In this document: positions 54,730-63,445 of the stretch, one piece after another
How positions within the stretch are numbered: position 1 is the stretch's first letter
How the letters are laid out: each line of letters starts with the position of its first letter
Assembly: GCF_004919045.1 (NCBI RefSeq)
Contig: NZ_SWDW01000011.1
Coordinates: 62,001-126,000, forward strand
Direction: 5' to 3'
Origin: Sinomonas albida
GTDB taxonomy: Bacteria > Actinomycetota > Actinomycetes > Actinomycetales > Micrococcaceae
Length of the DNA: 64,000 nt
Notes under the pieces: model-generated
The model's input: the letters and a program-made list of their open reading frames with translations, nothing else
Databases searched by the model: none
Told to the model about the DNA's origin: nothing
Program-made: the position numbers and the translations under genes

Positions 54730-56265
54730 ATGACAGTCCTGGCCTCGCGCTCCGCCTACGACGACTACGACGAGGACTACCGGTCCGACCTCGATTCCAA
54801 GTACGAGGAGGGCTTCGGCCAGGGCCCGGATCTCGGCCATGACGACGAAGACGACTTCGACGACCTGTTCGCCGGGCTCTTCGACGACGAAGACGACGAC
54901 GATGACGAATCGCCCGCACCCGCGCCCAAGCGTGGAACGGCCAAGCGCGCTGCCGCCAAGAGGACGTCCGGCCGGCAGTCAGTCGCCACTTCCGGAAAGC
55001 GGACGACGGCGGCGTCCGCCGTGGCGGCGCGCACCGTCACCCCTGGTGCCCCGGCCCTGACGGTCTTGTCGAGCCTGCCGGTCGCGGTTGTGGAGCCGGT
55101 GGCGCTGCCCGAGGGGCTGCGAGCCTCGGAGCCGGTCCGGATTGGCGAGACTGCGCCCGCGGTGGAGGCGCCCGTACGGGCCGCCTCTGTGGATCCCGAG
55201 CTCGCGTCTCTGGCCGAGGCCGCGTCGCGCGCCCGGGTGGCCGCCGAGTCGGCGACGAACGCGGCGAAGCGGGCCGTGGCCGAGGCGGTGGCGAAGGCTG
55301 CGGCGGCGAGGGCGGCGGCGGCCGAGGCCTCGGCCGCCGAGGAGGCAGCACAGGCTGTGCTCTCGCGCTCCACTGAGGCAGACGCGGCGGCACGGGCAGC
55401 GGCAGAGCGTCTCGCGGTGGCTCAGGCGGGCGCGGCGGGCGCGGCCGGCGAGGACGAGCCCCAGCAGGAGACGCCGACCGAGGATGTCCTGACCGAGGAG
55501 GTTCTAGGCGAGGTGGCCCCGGCCGACGAGGCGCCGGCTCAGGATGTTCTTGCAGAGGATGTCCTGACCGAAGAGGTTCTGGCCGAGGTAGCCGTGGCCG
55601 ACGAGGCGCCGGGCGAGGCTTCGGCACTCGAGCCGGCCGCCGCCGTCGTCCGTGACGTCGCTCCGGTGACGGACCCGCTCTACGCGCCGTCGATCGCACC
55701 CGTCAGCGAGCACGTGGACTTCCTGCGCAAGCTGCGCCCGGGCCTCGAGGTGCCGTACGTGGATCCGATGCACTCTGCCGAGGAGTGCCGGATCGTGAGC
55801 CTGTTCTCCAACACGGGCGCGGCGAACCCGAGCGGCTTCGTGTGGGCCGGGGACGACGCGGCCGCGACGCGCCTGCTCGGCCTCCAGTACCAGCTCGGCC
55901 TGCGGCCCGAGTGGATCATGCCGTGGAACGTCTACCCCTGGTACACCCCGGGCGAGGCGAACGGCAAGCTCGACCCCGAGCAGGTCCAGGCAGGGCTCAA
56001 GCCGCTCCTCGCGCTGCTCAAGCTCCTGCCGCGCGCGTCGGCCATCGTGGCCCACGGCCCGGAGGCCAACCGCCTCGCGCAGCAGCTGCTCAAGACCGGC
56101 AACCCGCTCATCTGGCGCCGCGGTCTCAAGGTCTACAAGGCGCGTTCCCTGCACGGCCGGGCGTTTGCGGGCTCCAAGGAGCGGCAGACCGAGTGGCTCA
56201 TCGAGATGGGCAAGTCGTACGCGGACGCGATGGCACGCGCCGGGGTTCAGCTGCGCAGGGCGTAG
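54730..56265 (+). CDS. Uracil-DNA-glycosylase-like domain with long acidic/Ala-rich N-terminus
   Basis: 511 residues from the ATG at 54730 (GAGGAGAA upstream). Residues 315-500 match the actinobacterial uracil-DNA-glycosylase-superfamily proteins of about 200 residues: DPLYAPSIAPVSEHVDFL, VPYVDPMHSAEECRIVSLFSNTGA, WNVYPWY (399-405), AIVAHGPEANRLAQQLL. In front of it lie a strongly acidic block (DDEDDFDDLFAGLFDDEDDDDDE, 38-60), a basic Lys/Arg/Ala stretch (65-95), an Ala-rich coiled coil (150-235), and two copies of a 20-residue repeat (EDVLTEEVL.EVA.ADEAP., 251-270 and 276-295). The N-terminal parts suggest partner or nucleic-acid binding; activity is not proven. Confidence 0.75.
   Translation: MTVLASRSAYDDYDEDYRSDLDSKYEEGFGQGPDLGHDDEDDFDDLFAGLFDDEDDDDDESPAPAPKRGTAKRAAAKRTSGRQSVATSGKRTTAASAVAARTVTPGAPALTVLSSLPVAVVEPVALPEGLRASEPVRIGETAPAVEAPVRAASVDPELASLAEAASRARVAAESATNAAKRAVAEAVAKAAAARAAAAEASAAEEAAQAVLSRSTEADAAARAAAERLAVAQAGAAGAAGEDEPQQETPTEDVLTEEVLGEVAPADEAPAQDVLAEDVLTEEVLAEVAVADEAPGEASALEPAAAVVRDVAPVTDPLYAPSIAPVSEHVDFLRKLRPGLEVPYVDPMHSAEECRIVSLFSNTGAANPSGFVWAGDDAAATRLLGLQYQLGLRPEWIMPWNVYPWYTPGEANGKLDPEQVQAGLKPLLALLKLLPRASAIVAHGPEANRLAQQLLKTGNPLIWRRGLKVYKARSLHGRAFAGSKERQTEWLIEMGKSYADAMARAGVQLRRA
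55480..55614 (+). repeat. 60-bp coding direct repeat, 75-bp period
   Basis: 55480-55539 and 55555-55614 encode the two EDVLTEEVL repeats; the DNA is nearly identical, so the duplication is recent. Confidence 0.85.
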
Positions 56266-56279
56266 GCCGGCGGAAAGGG

Positions 56280-56316
56280 ACGCCCCGCCACCCGGGAGTC
56301 GGGTTCGGCGGGGCGT
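56280..56316. terminator. Hairpin between convergent genes
   Basis: ACGCCCCGCC / GGCGGGGCGT with a 17-nt loop region, serving the UDG-like gene and the small leftward gene. Confidence 0.7.
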
Positions 56317-56320
56317 ACGG

Positions 56321-56467
56321 TCAGCGGTTCGTGCGGGGCTTGCGGAGGTGGGCCACGGGATCGGCGTTCATCGCGCCCTCGCGTTTGGCCCTCTTGTCAG
56401 CCCTCTGCTCCTTGATGGACTTGGACGGCTTCTTGTGCTGATCCTGATGTGGCTGCTTGTCAGGCAT
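56321..56467 (-). CDS. Small basic protein, 48 residues
   Basis: ATG at 56467 with AGGAG 5 nt upstream. The product begins MPDKQPHQDQHKKPSKS and continues IKEQRADKRAKREGAMN to a basic end; about one third of residues are Lys/Arg/His. Probably nucleic-acid- or ribosome-associated; similar tiny Lys-rich proteins are frequent in Arthrobacter-type genomes. No function known. Confidence 0.6.
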   Translation of the reverse strand: MPDKQPHQDQHKKPSKSIKEQRADKRAKREGAMNADPVAHLRKPRTNR

Positions 56468-56529
56468 ATGGGCTCCTAACCGGTGTTCCCCCCATGCCCC
56501 GACGATACGCCGCTAGACTTCTGGGCACC

Positions 56530-56928
56530 ATGGCTTCTTCGCACGCGCCCGCCTCGGCGCCGTCCGCAGTTCGGATCGACGCGTGGCTGTGGGCGGTGCG
56601 CGCCTACAAGACCCGTTCGGCGGCCACAGCTGCATGCCGTGCGGGGCATGTTCGACTCAACGGGAACCCCGTCAAGGCATCCCAGACCGTGGTCCCAGGC
56701 GACACGATCCGCGTCCGGCAGCCGGGCTTCGAGCGGATCCTCGAGGTGCACGTGCTGATCGTGAAGCGGGTGGGCGCCGAGGCCGCCTCCCGCTGCTACA
56801 CCGACCACACGCCCGAGCGGCCGCCCGCGCCGTTCCTGGGCCTGCCGCAGCGCGACCGCGGCGCCGGGCGGCCCACCAAGAAAGACCGCCGGGACATGGA
56901 GAGGCTGCGCGGCCACCGCGACGAATAG
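56530..56928 (+). CDS. S4-domain RNA-binding protein (Hsp15/HslR-like)
   Basis: 132 residues from the ATG at 56530. S4 domain: VRIDAWLWAVRAYKTRSAATAACRAGHVRLNGNPVKASQTVVPGDTIRV. C-terminal part is basic (RGAGRPTKKDRRDMERLRGHRDE). In E. coli Hsp15 rescues stalled 50S-peptidyl-tRNA complexes; the same task is plausible here. Convergent with the aminotransferase gene (7 nt apart). Confidence 0.9.
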   Translation: MASSHAPASAPSAVRIDAWLWAVRAYKTRSAATAACRAGHVRLNGNPVKASQTVVPGDTIRVRQPGFERILEVHVLIVKRVGAEAASRCYTDHTPERPPAPFLGLPQRDRGAGRPTKKDRRDMERLRGHRDE

Positions 56929-56935
56929 TGGGAGG

Positions 56936-58183
56936 TCAGGACGCCTTCGCCTGGAACCGCAGGATGCGTTCGACGGCGGCGCTCACGGCCGCGGAACCCG
57001 CGGCGAAGCTGAGGCGCACCGAGCGGTGGCCGGCCCGCGCGTCGAAATCGGTGCCCGGCACGAGGGCCACGCCCTCGGCCTCGAGCAGCGCGCGGCAGTA
57101 CTCGCGCGAGTCGCCGAAGCGCTCGAGCTGGGGACCGACCTCGGCGTAGAGGTAGAACGCGCCGTCGGCCGGTGCCGCCGGGCCCCAACCGAGGGGGCCA
57201 AGCCCGTCGAGCAGCGTGCGCCGGGTCTCGGCGTACTCCGCGACCCACCCGTCAGCCTCGGCGTACGACTCGGGCGAGAAGGCCGCGACCGCCGCGAGCT
57301 GCGACGGCGCGGGCGGGCACAGCGCGACGTTGCCGGCGAGGGCGTCGACGGCGGGCGTGAGCTCCTCGGGCAAGAGCATCCAGCCGAGCCGCCAGCCAGT
57401 CATGCCCCAGTACTTCGAGAAGCTCGAGACGACGATCGCCTCCGGATCCAGCTCCCACGCGCACACGCCGCGCGCGTTGGCCGTGTCCGCCCTGGCCCCG
57501 GCCCCGGCGTCCGCGGCCGCCCTGGGTCCGGGGTAGGTGATGCCGTGGTAGATCTCGTCGCTGACGAGCCTGGCCCCGTTCGCCGAGCACCAGGCCGCGA
57601 GGTCCGAGAGCTCGGCCCGGCTGACCATCGTCCCGGTCGGGTTGGCCGGGGAGGCCACGACCACGCCGGCCAGCGGGCCGCGCTCGCGCGCGGCCGCCTC
57701 CAGGAGCTCGGACGTGGGCTGATACCGCGTCTCCGGACCGCAGTCCACCTCGACGACCTCGCAACCGAGCGCCGCGAGGATGTTCCGGTAGGCAGGGTAG
57801 CCCGGGCGGGCGAGCGCAACGCGGTCGCCCACCTCGAACGCGGCGAGGAACCCGAGCACGAAAGCCCCGGAGGAGCCGGTTGTCACCGCGACGCGGGCGG
57901 GATCGACGTCGAGCCCATACCAGCGGCGATAGTGGCCCGCGATGGCGGCCCGTAGTTCCGCGGTGCCGAGCGCGGGCGTGTAGGTGAGGGCGAGGCCCGA
58001 AGCGTGGAGCTCCGCGGCCTTCGCCGAGACACCGGAGGGGGCGCCGCCGGATGGTTCGCCCGCGCACAGCGAGACGACGTCGCGGCCCGCGGCACGGAGC
58101 TCGCTGACCCTCGCGAGGATGTCCATGACCGCGAACGGCGGCACGTTGGAGCGCGAGGACGCGGCGAGTCTGCGGTGGCTCAT
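56936..58183 (-). CDS. Class I/II PLP-dependent aminotransferase
   Basis: 415 residues. N-terminus RRLAASSRSNVPPFAVMDILARVSELRAAGRDVVSLCAGEPS; PLP site features GSSGAFVLGFLAAF, ASPANPTGTM, VSDEIYHGITY, and the PLP lysine in SSFSKYWGMTGWRLGW; RLSFA carries the substrate-binding Arg. Aspartate/aromatic aminotransferase subgroup; amino-acid substrate unknown. A Gly/Ala-rich insertion (PRAAADAGAGARADTANARG) precedes the lysine segment. Confidence 0.93.
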   Translation of the reverse strand: MSHRRLAASSRSNVPPFAVMDILARVSELRAAGRDVVSLCAGEPSGGAPSGVSAKAAELHASGLALTYTPALGTAELRAAIAGHYRRWYGLDVDPARVAVTTGSSGAFVLGFLAAFEVGDRVALARPGYPAYRNILAALGCEVVEVDCGPETRYQPTSELLEAAARERGPLAGVVVASPANPTGTMVSRAELSDLAAWCSANGARLVSDEIYHGITYPGPRAAADAGAGARADTANARGVCAWELDPEAIVVSSFSKYWGMTGWRLGWMLLPEELTPAVDALAGNVALCPPAPSQLAAVAAFSPESYAEADGWVAEYAETRRTLLDGLGPLGWGPAAPADGAFYLYAEVGPQLERFGDSREYCRALLEAEGVALVPGTDFDARAGHRSVRLSFAAGSAAVSAAVERILRFQAKAS

Positions 58184-58317
58184 GGGCCCAGCTTGTCACA
58201 CCGGGCAGCGCCCGGCGCGGTGGCGACGGGGCCGGCGGACGACCGGGCGCTGGGTCCTCGAACTCGCCGCAATCCGACGATTCCGGGGAATCCGGACCTG
58301 GGGTAGCGTTGAGGACC

Positions 58318-59139
58318 ATGCAGCAGGTTGCCCTCGTAACAGGTGCGTCCAGCGGAATCGGCGAGGCCACGGTGCGGGCCCTCCTCGGCGCCGGCTTCAC
58401 GGTCTATGCGGCGGCGCGGCGCGTCGAGCGCATGCAGGGCCTCAAAGACGACGGCGCGCGCATCCTCGCGATGGACGTCACCTCGGACGAGTCCATGAGC
58501 GCGGGGATCCAGCAGATCCGCGACGAGGCCGGCGAGCTCGACGTCTTGGTCAACAACGCGGGCTACGGCTCCTACGGCGCGCTCGAGCGCGTGCCGATCG
58601 ACGAGGCCAGACGGCAGTTCGAGGTCAACGTCTTCGGGCTGGCGCGGCTCGCCCAGCTCGTGATCCCGGGCATGCGGGATAGGGGCTCGGGCACGATCGT
58701 TAACATCTCCTCGATCGGCGGGAAGTTCTACGAGCCGCTGGGGTCCTGGTACCACGCCGCCAAGTTCGCGGTCGAGGGGCTCTCGGACTCCCTCCGGATC
58801 GAGCTCAAGCCGTTCGGGATCCGCGTGGTGCTCATCGAGCCAGGGCCCATCCTGTCCGAGTGGAGCACCATCGCCCGCGACTCCCTGCTCGAGAACTCCG
58901 AGGGCACGCCCTACCAGGAGAACGCCCGCAAGGTCGCGAACGTCCTCGCCGACTTCGACAGGCCCGGCCGCGCCGGGGTGCCGGAGGAGGTTGCCGGGAC
59001 GATCGCGCGGGCCGTCCAGTCCAAGAACCCGGCCGCGCGCTATCCCGTGGGCGGCAACGCGGGGCTCATCCTCGCCGCCCGGAAGCTCCTGCCGGACCGG
59101 GCCTTCGATGCGATCGTCGGTGCGATCTACGGCCACTGA
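58318..59139 (+). CDS. SDR-family oxidoreductase
   Basis: 273 residues from the ATG at 58318. Cofactor motif ALVTGASSGIGEAT, NNAGYGSYGALE, catalytic YHAAKFAVEGLSDSLRIELKPFGI, EPGPI. Classical SDR of the retinol-dehydrogenase-like subgroup. Substrate unknown. Divergent from the aminotransferase (134 nt spacer). Confidence 0.93.
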   Translation: MQQVALVTGASSGIGEATVRALLGAGFTVYAAARRVERMQGLKDDGARILAMDVTSDESMSAGIQQIRDEAGELDVLVNNAGYGSYGALERVPIDEARRQFEVNVFGLARLAQLVIPGMRDRGSGTIVNISSIGGKFYEPLGSWYHAAKFAVEGLSDSLRIELKPFGIRVVLIEPGPILSEWSTIARDSLLENSEGTPYQENARKVANVLADFDRPGRAGVPEEVAGTIARAVQSKNPAARYPVGGNAGLILAARKLLPDRAFDAIVGAIYGH

Positions 59140-59253
59140 TTCCGTATCGCGGACCCTGGGTAAGAACTCGGCGACCGCGGCGACGGGACCCGTCCGGTCC
59201 GGGGATTTCGGCACTGACACAGGCCGGCACTGACACTGGAGGGAGCCAGATTC

Positions 59254-59769
59254 ATGGAAGAACTCGACGGCCAGTACAGCGAGGAAGACGGCCGCGCGTC
59301 AGTGACGTTCGTGCGCTCCTACCCCGTTTCGGCGGCCAAGGTCTGGGCCGCCGTCAGCACGAGCGAGGGATTCGCTGGTTGGTTCCCCTCCGCCGTCGTC
59401 ATCGATCACGACGGCGGGTCGGTGACCCTGAGCGGTGACCCCAACCAAGAACCGTCGGTGGAGCGCATCGCCGAGTGGGAGCCGCCGCTGCGCTGGGCGT
59501 TCGAGTGGGGAGAGGACACGCTCGAGTTCCGGGTCGAGGGTTCGGCGACGGACTCCGAGCTCACGCTGCGCAACTGGCTCGGCGACCGCAATGCCGCCGC
59601 CCGCAACGCGGCTGGCTGGCACGTGTGCCTCGCGGAGCTGGCTCTCAAGCTCGGCGGCGGGGAGCCCGGTGGGCCGCACAGCGCGGGGGCGCTCGAATGG
59701 CAGCCGCTCTACGACGGCTACATCAGGGAGGGCCTCCCGTTCGGGGCTCCGATCCCGGGGCACGGCTGA
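59254..59769 (+). CDS. SRPBCC/AHSA1-type protein
   Basis: 171 residues with GGAGG upstream. SRPBCC fold: VTFVRSYPVSAAKVWAAVSTSEGFAGWFPS, SVERIAEWEPPLRWAFEW, ELTLRNWLG and a C-terminal helix (AGWHVCLAELALKLGG). Ligand-binding or Hsp90-activator-like fold; task unknown. Unlike the first SRPBCC gene it has no ArsR partner. Confidence 0.88.
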   Translation: MEELDGQYSEEDGRASVTFVRSYPVSAAKVWAAVSTSEGFAGWFPSAVVIDHDGGSVTLSGDPNQEPSVERIAEWEPPLRWAFEWGEDTLEFRVEGSATDSELTLRNWLGDRNAAARNAAGWHVCLAELALKLGGGEPGGPHSAGALEWQPLYDGYIREGLPFGAPIPGHG

Positions 59770-59869
59770 CCATGCCGCGCGCCGCGCCGCCTCCTGGGAC
59801 GCCGGTTCTCCGTGGCACAGCCTCCCCGCGGCACCCTCCGCCACTGTGAAGCCGCAGGTGAGAGCCCCA

Positions 59870-59990
59870 TTGACTGCGACTTGATATCAGTCACTCAGAT
59901 TTACAGCGCCTCGACGAAATGTTCGGTAATGTTCGTCGGGTTAAGGGGGACCAGTCGTAACAAATGACAACCCGCAAGGGAAGGGTCCGA
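59870..59990 (+). promoter_or_regulatory. APC gene leader with inverted repeat
   Basis: A -35-like TTGACT at 59870-59875 and an inverted repeat CGACGAA-N13-TTCGTCG (59912-59938) that also contains the direct repeat TGTTCG. Possible repressor site. Weak evidence for the -10. Confidence 0.35.
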
Positions 59991-61655
59991 ATGGCACACA
60001 ACGTTGTCCGTCCGTCGGAACATGGCGGCAGACCGCTTAAGAGAGTTGTTGGATTCTGGGGGTTGACGTTCGTCTCCCTCGGATCGATTATCGGCTCCGG
60101 GTGGCTCCTCGGAGCGCTCGGCGCAGCAAAGTCGGCCGGACCGGCCTCGATCATCTCGTGGCTCCTCGCCGCAGTCCTCCTGCTGATCTTGGCGCTCATC
60201 CACGCCGATCTCGGTGCCGCGTACCCCGTGGCGGGCGGCACCGCACGCTACCCCTACTACGCGTTCGGGGCCTTCGCCGGGTTCACGGCGGGATGGTCGG
60301 GCTATCTGCAGGCGGTCATGATCGCGCCGATCGAAGTTGAGGGCGCGATCACCTACCTGGAGAGCGCACCGTGGGCGTCGGGGATCAACATGGTCAACAA
60401 GGACCAGACGCTGACCCCGACGGGGATCGGGATCGCGGTCGTGGCTCTTCTCATCTTCACGTTCATCAACCTGATGGGAGCGAAGTGGCTCTCTGACAGC
60501 AACATCCTGGTGGTGATCTGGAAGACCATCGTGCCGATCGTGACGATCGTCGTGATCATTGCGCTGACGTTCCACGGGGGGAACTTCTCGCAGGGTGGCG
60601 GCGGCTTCGCGCCGAACGGCTTCCACGGAATCTTCGCCGCGCTCCCGCTCGGCGTCGTGTTCGCGCTCCAGGGCTTCGAGCAGGCCGCGCAGATGGCCGG
60701 CGAGGCCAAGAACCCGAAGAAGCACGTGGCCCGCTCGATCATCCTCGCGATGTTCATCGGCGCCGTGATCTACATCTTCCTTGAGGTCGCGTTCATCGGC
60801 GCGATCGATCCGAACAACATCACGAAGGGCTGGGACAACCCGCTCGGCGCCGGCAGCTTCGGCCCGTACTACGACCTGGCTATTGCGGCTGGGGCGGGAT
60901 GGCTTGCCTCGATCCTGCTCATCGACGCCGTGGTCTCGCCGGCCGGAACCGGCCTCGTGTACCTCGGCACCTCGGCCCGCATCTCCTACGCCCTCGGCGA
61001 GGACGTCGCGATGCCGTCGGCGCTGACGAAGATCAACAAGCGCGGCGTGCCGTGGGTGTCGATCCTCATCGCCTTCGTCGTGGGCCTCATCGCGCTCCTG
61101 CCGTTCCCGAGCTGGCAGGAGCTCGTGGGTCTCATCACCGACGCGACGGCCATCATGTACGCGTTCGCGCCGGTCTCACTCGCGGCGCTCTACCGCCAGC
61201 ACTCAGGACGCGATCACCCATACCGGGTTCCGATGGCCAAGATCATGACGCCGCTCGGATTCATTGCCGCGAACCTGATCATCTACTGGTCCGGCTTCGA
61301 GGCGATCTGGAAGCTCGTCGTGGCGATCGTGGGCGGTGGCGTGGTCTTCTTGATCGCATCCCTCGTCCGGATGCGCCAGCGGAGAAGCAAGGACCTCGGC
61401 CTGCGCTCGCTCCTGTGGGTCTGGCCGTGGCTCCTCGGGATGCTCGTCATCGGCCTGCTGGGCCGCTACGGCAAGGGAGCCCTCAACGTCCTGCCGGAAT
61501 GGATCGACATCGTGGTGGTCGTGATCTTCAGCCTCGTGATGTTCTACGTCGCGGTGGCTCTGGCCATGAAGCCCGAGCAGATCGAGGCGGCCGTGGGCGC
61601 CGACGAGTTCGAATTCGAGGCGATTGACGCCGAGGCGGCTCCGACCACCGCCTGA
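59991..61655 (+). CDS. APC-family amino-acid permease
   Basis: 554 residues from the ATG at 59991, chosen for its AAGGGAAGGG; an ATG at 59964 is the alternative. About 12-14 helices. Helix 1: VSLGSIIGSGWLLGALGAAKSAGPASIISWLLAAV (GSxxGSG unwound segment), then ADLGAAYPVAGGTARYPYYAFG and QGFEQAAQMAGEAKNPKKHVARS. Imports amino acids or amines by H+ or exchange; substrate unknown. The C-terminal tail is acidic. Confidence 0.93.
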   Translation: MAHNVVRPSEHGGRPLKRVVGFWGLTFVSLGSIIGSGWLLGALGAAKSAGPASIISWLLAAVLLLILALIHADLGAAYPVAGGTARYPYYAFGAFAGFTAGWSGYLQAVMIAPIEVEGAITYLESAPWASGINMVNKDQTLTPTGIGIAVVALLIFTFINLMGAKWLSDSNILVVIWKTIVPIVTIVVIIALTFHGGNFSQGGGGFAPNGFHGIFAALPLGVVFALQGFEQAAQMAGEAKNPKKHVARSIILAMFIGAVIYIFLEVAFIGAIDPNNITKGWDNPLGAGSFGPYYDLAIAAGAGWLASILLIDAVVSPAGTGLVYLGTSARISYALGEDVAMPSALTKINKRGVPWVSILIAFVVGLIALLPFPSWQELVGLITDATAIMYAFAPVSLAALYRQHSGRDHPYRVPMAKIMTPLGFIAANLIIYWSGFEAIWKLVVAIVGGGVVFLIASLVRMRQRRSKDLGLRSLLWVWPWLLGMLVIGLLGRYGKGALNVLPEWIDIVVVVIFSLVMFYVAVALAMKPEQIEAAVGADEFEFEAIDAEAAPTTA

Positions 61656-61677
61656 CGGGCAGGCCAGCGCCTCCGCG

Positions 61678-62109
61678 CTAGTTGTCGTCCTGATCCTGAG
61701 TGCTCGGCTCGGGGGCCTTGTCCTTCTTCTGGGATTTGGACGGCGTGCTCGGCGCGGAGGGGCTGGTGCTCGCGGAGGGGCTGGTGCTCGGGGTACTCCG
61801 GGAGCCCATGAGGGCCTGGAGATCCGCACGAACAAGGGCCAGCGCCGCGAGGACATCCTGTTTCCTCGCGGCGCTGAGCTTTCCCTGCGTGGCCGCGTCG
61901 TTGGCTTCGGATTCGATGCTCTGAAGCTCCTGGAGCGCGTTCGCGTAGCGCCCACCGGCGGCCTCCGTGCGCACCTTCTCCGTCGCGGCCTGCAATGAGG
62001 CCGCGACGCTCGAGTCAAAGTCCGACGGCGACTGCGCACACCCCGCGAGAGTCGCGGCTGCGAGGCAGGCCGCGGCCGCCGAGAGCACGATGCGGTGAGT
62101 GACTGTCAC
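61678..62109 (-). CDS. Lipoprotein coupled to a Ser/Thr kinase gene
   Basis: 143 residues from the GTG at 62109, which overlaps the kinase stop (GTGA). Lipobox LAGC (Cys about residue 25) after a hydrophobic signal. A helical middle part (SVAASLQAATEKVRTEAAGGRYANALQELQSIESEA, KQDVLAALALVRADLQAL) and a Ser/Thr/Pro-rich tail ending in acidic residues. Likely surface-exposed and possibly the extracellular partner of the kinase. No family recognised. Confidence 0.75.
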   Translation of the reverse strand: MTVTHRIVLSAAAACLAAATLAGCAQSPSDFDSSVAASLQAATEKVRTEAAGGRYANALQELQSIESEANDAATQGKLSAARKQDVLAALALVRADLQALMGSRSTPSTSPSASTSPSAPSTPSKSQKKDKAPEPSTQDQDDN

Positions 62110-63335
62110 GGTCTCACGCTCCGTTCGAGCTGGTCGAGATGGGTTCCTAGGGGCCCCGGGATGGACGGCGAGGCCGGTGGCGGTCCCGGCCGAGGGGCGG
62201 CTGCACGCAGCGCGAGCGGCACCGAGACGAGCACGCCGAGAAGGACGACGGCGGCCAGCACCCACGCGATGGGCCTCCGGAGGAGTGCCTTGCGCCGCGC
62301 GGAGGCCTGCGCGGTAGGGGCCGGCGCCGTGGTTGCCTGAACCGAGCGCGGCTGTCGGGTCGGATACGGCGGAGCCGCTGGGAGCGTCCGTGTGGCGTGG
62401 GGAGCGGGAGCTGCCGCTGGGGGCAGCGGGCGAGTGGCGCCGTCGTCCGTTCCGATCACTTCGGTTGCGCCGTCAGCGGACGTCGGCCTGAGCGCGCGGT
62501 CGATCCTGAGGAAGCCCTCGACCTCGGCCGCCGTCGGCCGGTCTGCGGGATTCCGCGCCAGCAGGCGGGGCAGCAGCGACACCCAGGGCTCCCCGAGGGA
62601 GGGCGGGACGCGGGGATCGCGCTGGAGCCGCGCGACCGCGGACTCGACGGCCCCGCCCGGGAACTCGACCGTCCCGGTGAGGCACTCAAGCAGCACGAGC
62701 CCGAGCGAGTACACGTCCGAGGCCGCGCCCACGGTCTCGCCGCGTGCCTGCTCGGGGCTCAGGTAGTTCGCCGTGCCGATGGTGGTATTGGTGGCAGTGA
62801 GCCGCTCCGCGTCCGCGAGCCGGGCGATGCCGAAGTCCGTGAGCTTCGCCGGCTGGCGGCCCCGGCCCTGGTCGGCGGGGATGAGGATGTTCGCGGGCTT
62901 GATGTCGCGGTGCACCACGCCAAGGCCGTGGAGGTAGGCGAGCCCGGCGGCGAGGTCCAGGCCGAGGAGGCGGACGCTCTCGGGCGGAAGGGCGCCCGAA
63001 GCGAGGCGGCGGCGGAGGTCGGTCCCTTCGACGAACTCCATGACGAGGTACGTGACGTTCGCCGTGCCGTCTCCGCCCGTCTCCGTCCCGGCGTCGAAGA
63101 GATGGACGAGGTTGGGGTGACTCAGGCGCGCGAGGACTTCCATCTCGCCGCGGCGGCGCTGTTCGTGCTGCGGGTCCGGGGTGTGGGTGCGGAAGGTCTT
63201 GACTGCCACTGTGCGGCCCAAGACTTCGTCCCGTGCGCGGTGTACCGTCGCCATCGCTCCGCTGCCCGCGACTTCGAGGAGCAGGTACCGCCCGCCCACG
63301 AGTGAAGGCCTGAGCCCGGCGTCGCTCTCGGCCAC
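62106..63335 (-). CDS. Membrane Ser/Thr protein kinase (PknB-type, without PASTA)
   Basis: 409 residues from the GTG at 63335 (GAAAGG upstream). Complete kinase domain: GGRYLLLEVAGSGAMATVHRA, VAVK, HRDIKPANIL, TDFGIAR, GTANYLSPEQARGE, RNPADRPTAAEV. Then about 80 Pro/Ala-rich residues, a membrane helix (IAWVLAAVVLLGVLVSVPLAL) and only about 35 outside residues. Phosphorylates cytosolic targets; the sensor function may be carried by the coupled lipoprotein. Confidence 0.93.
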   Translation of the reverse strand: MAESDAGLRPSLVGGRYLLLEVAGSGAMATVHRARDEVLGRTVAVKTFRTHTPDPQHEQRRRGEMEVLARLSHPNLVHLFDAGTETGGDGTANVTYLVMEFVEGTDLRRRLASGALPPESVRLLGLDLAAGLAYLHGLGVVHRDIKPANILIPADQGRGRQPAKLTDFGIARLADAERLTATNTTIGTANYLSPEQARGETVGAASDVYSLGLVLLECLTGTVEFPGGAVESAVARLQRDPRVPPSLGEPWVSLLPRLLARNPADRPTAAEVEGFLRIDRALRPTSADGATEVIGTDDGATRPLPPAAAPAPHATRTLPAAPPYPTRQPRSVQATTAPAPTAQASARRKALLRRPIAWVLAAVVLLGVLVSVPLALRAAAPRPGPPPASPSIPGPLGTHLDQLERSVRP

Positions 63336-63445
63336 GTTCTGCCTTTCGCCCGGACTTCGTTCCTGACCAAGCCTAGTCCAGGCGGGCCGCTCCTCTGCGG
63401 TAGCGGGCACTCGGTTGCGGCGGATCGGGCCGCCGTGGTGCCGGC

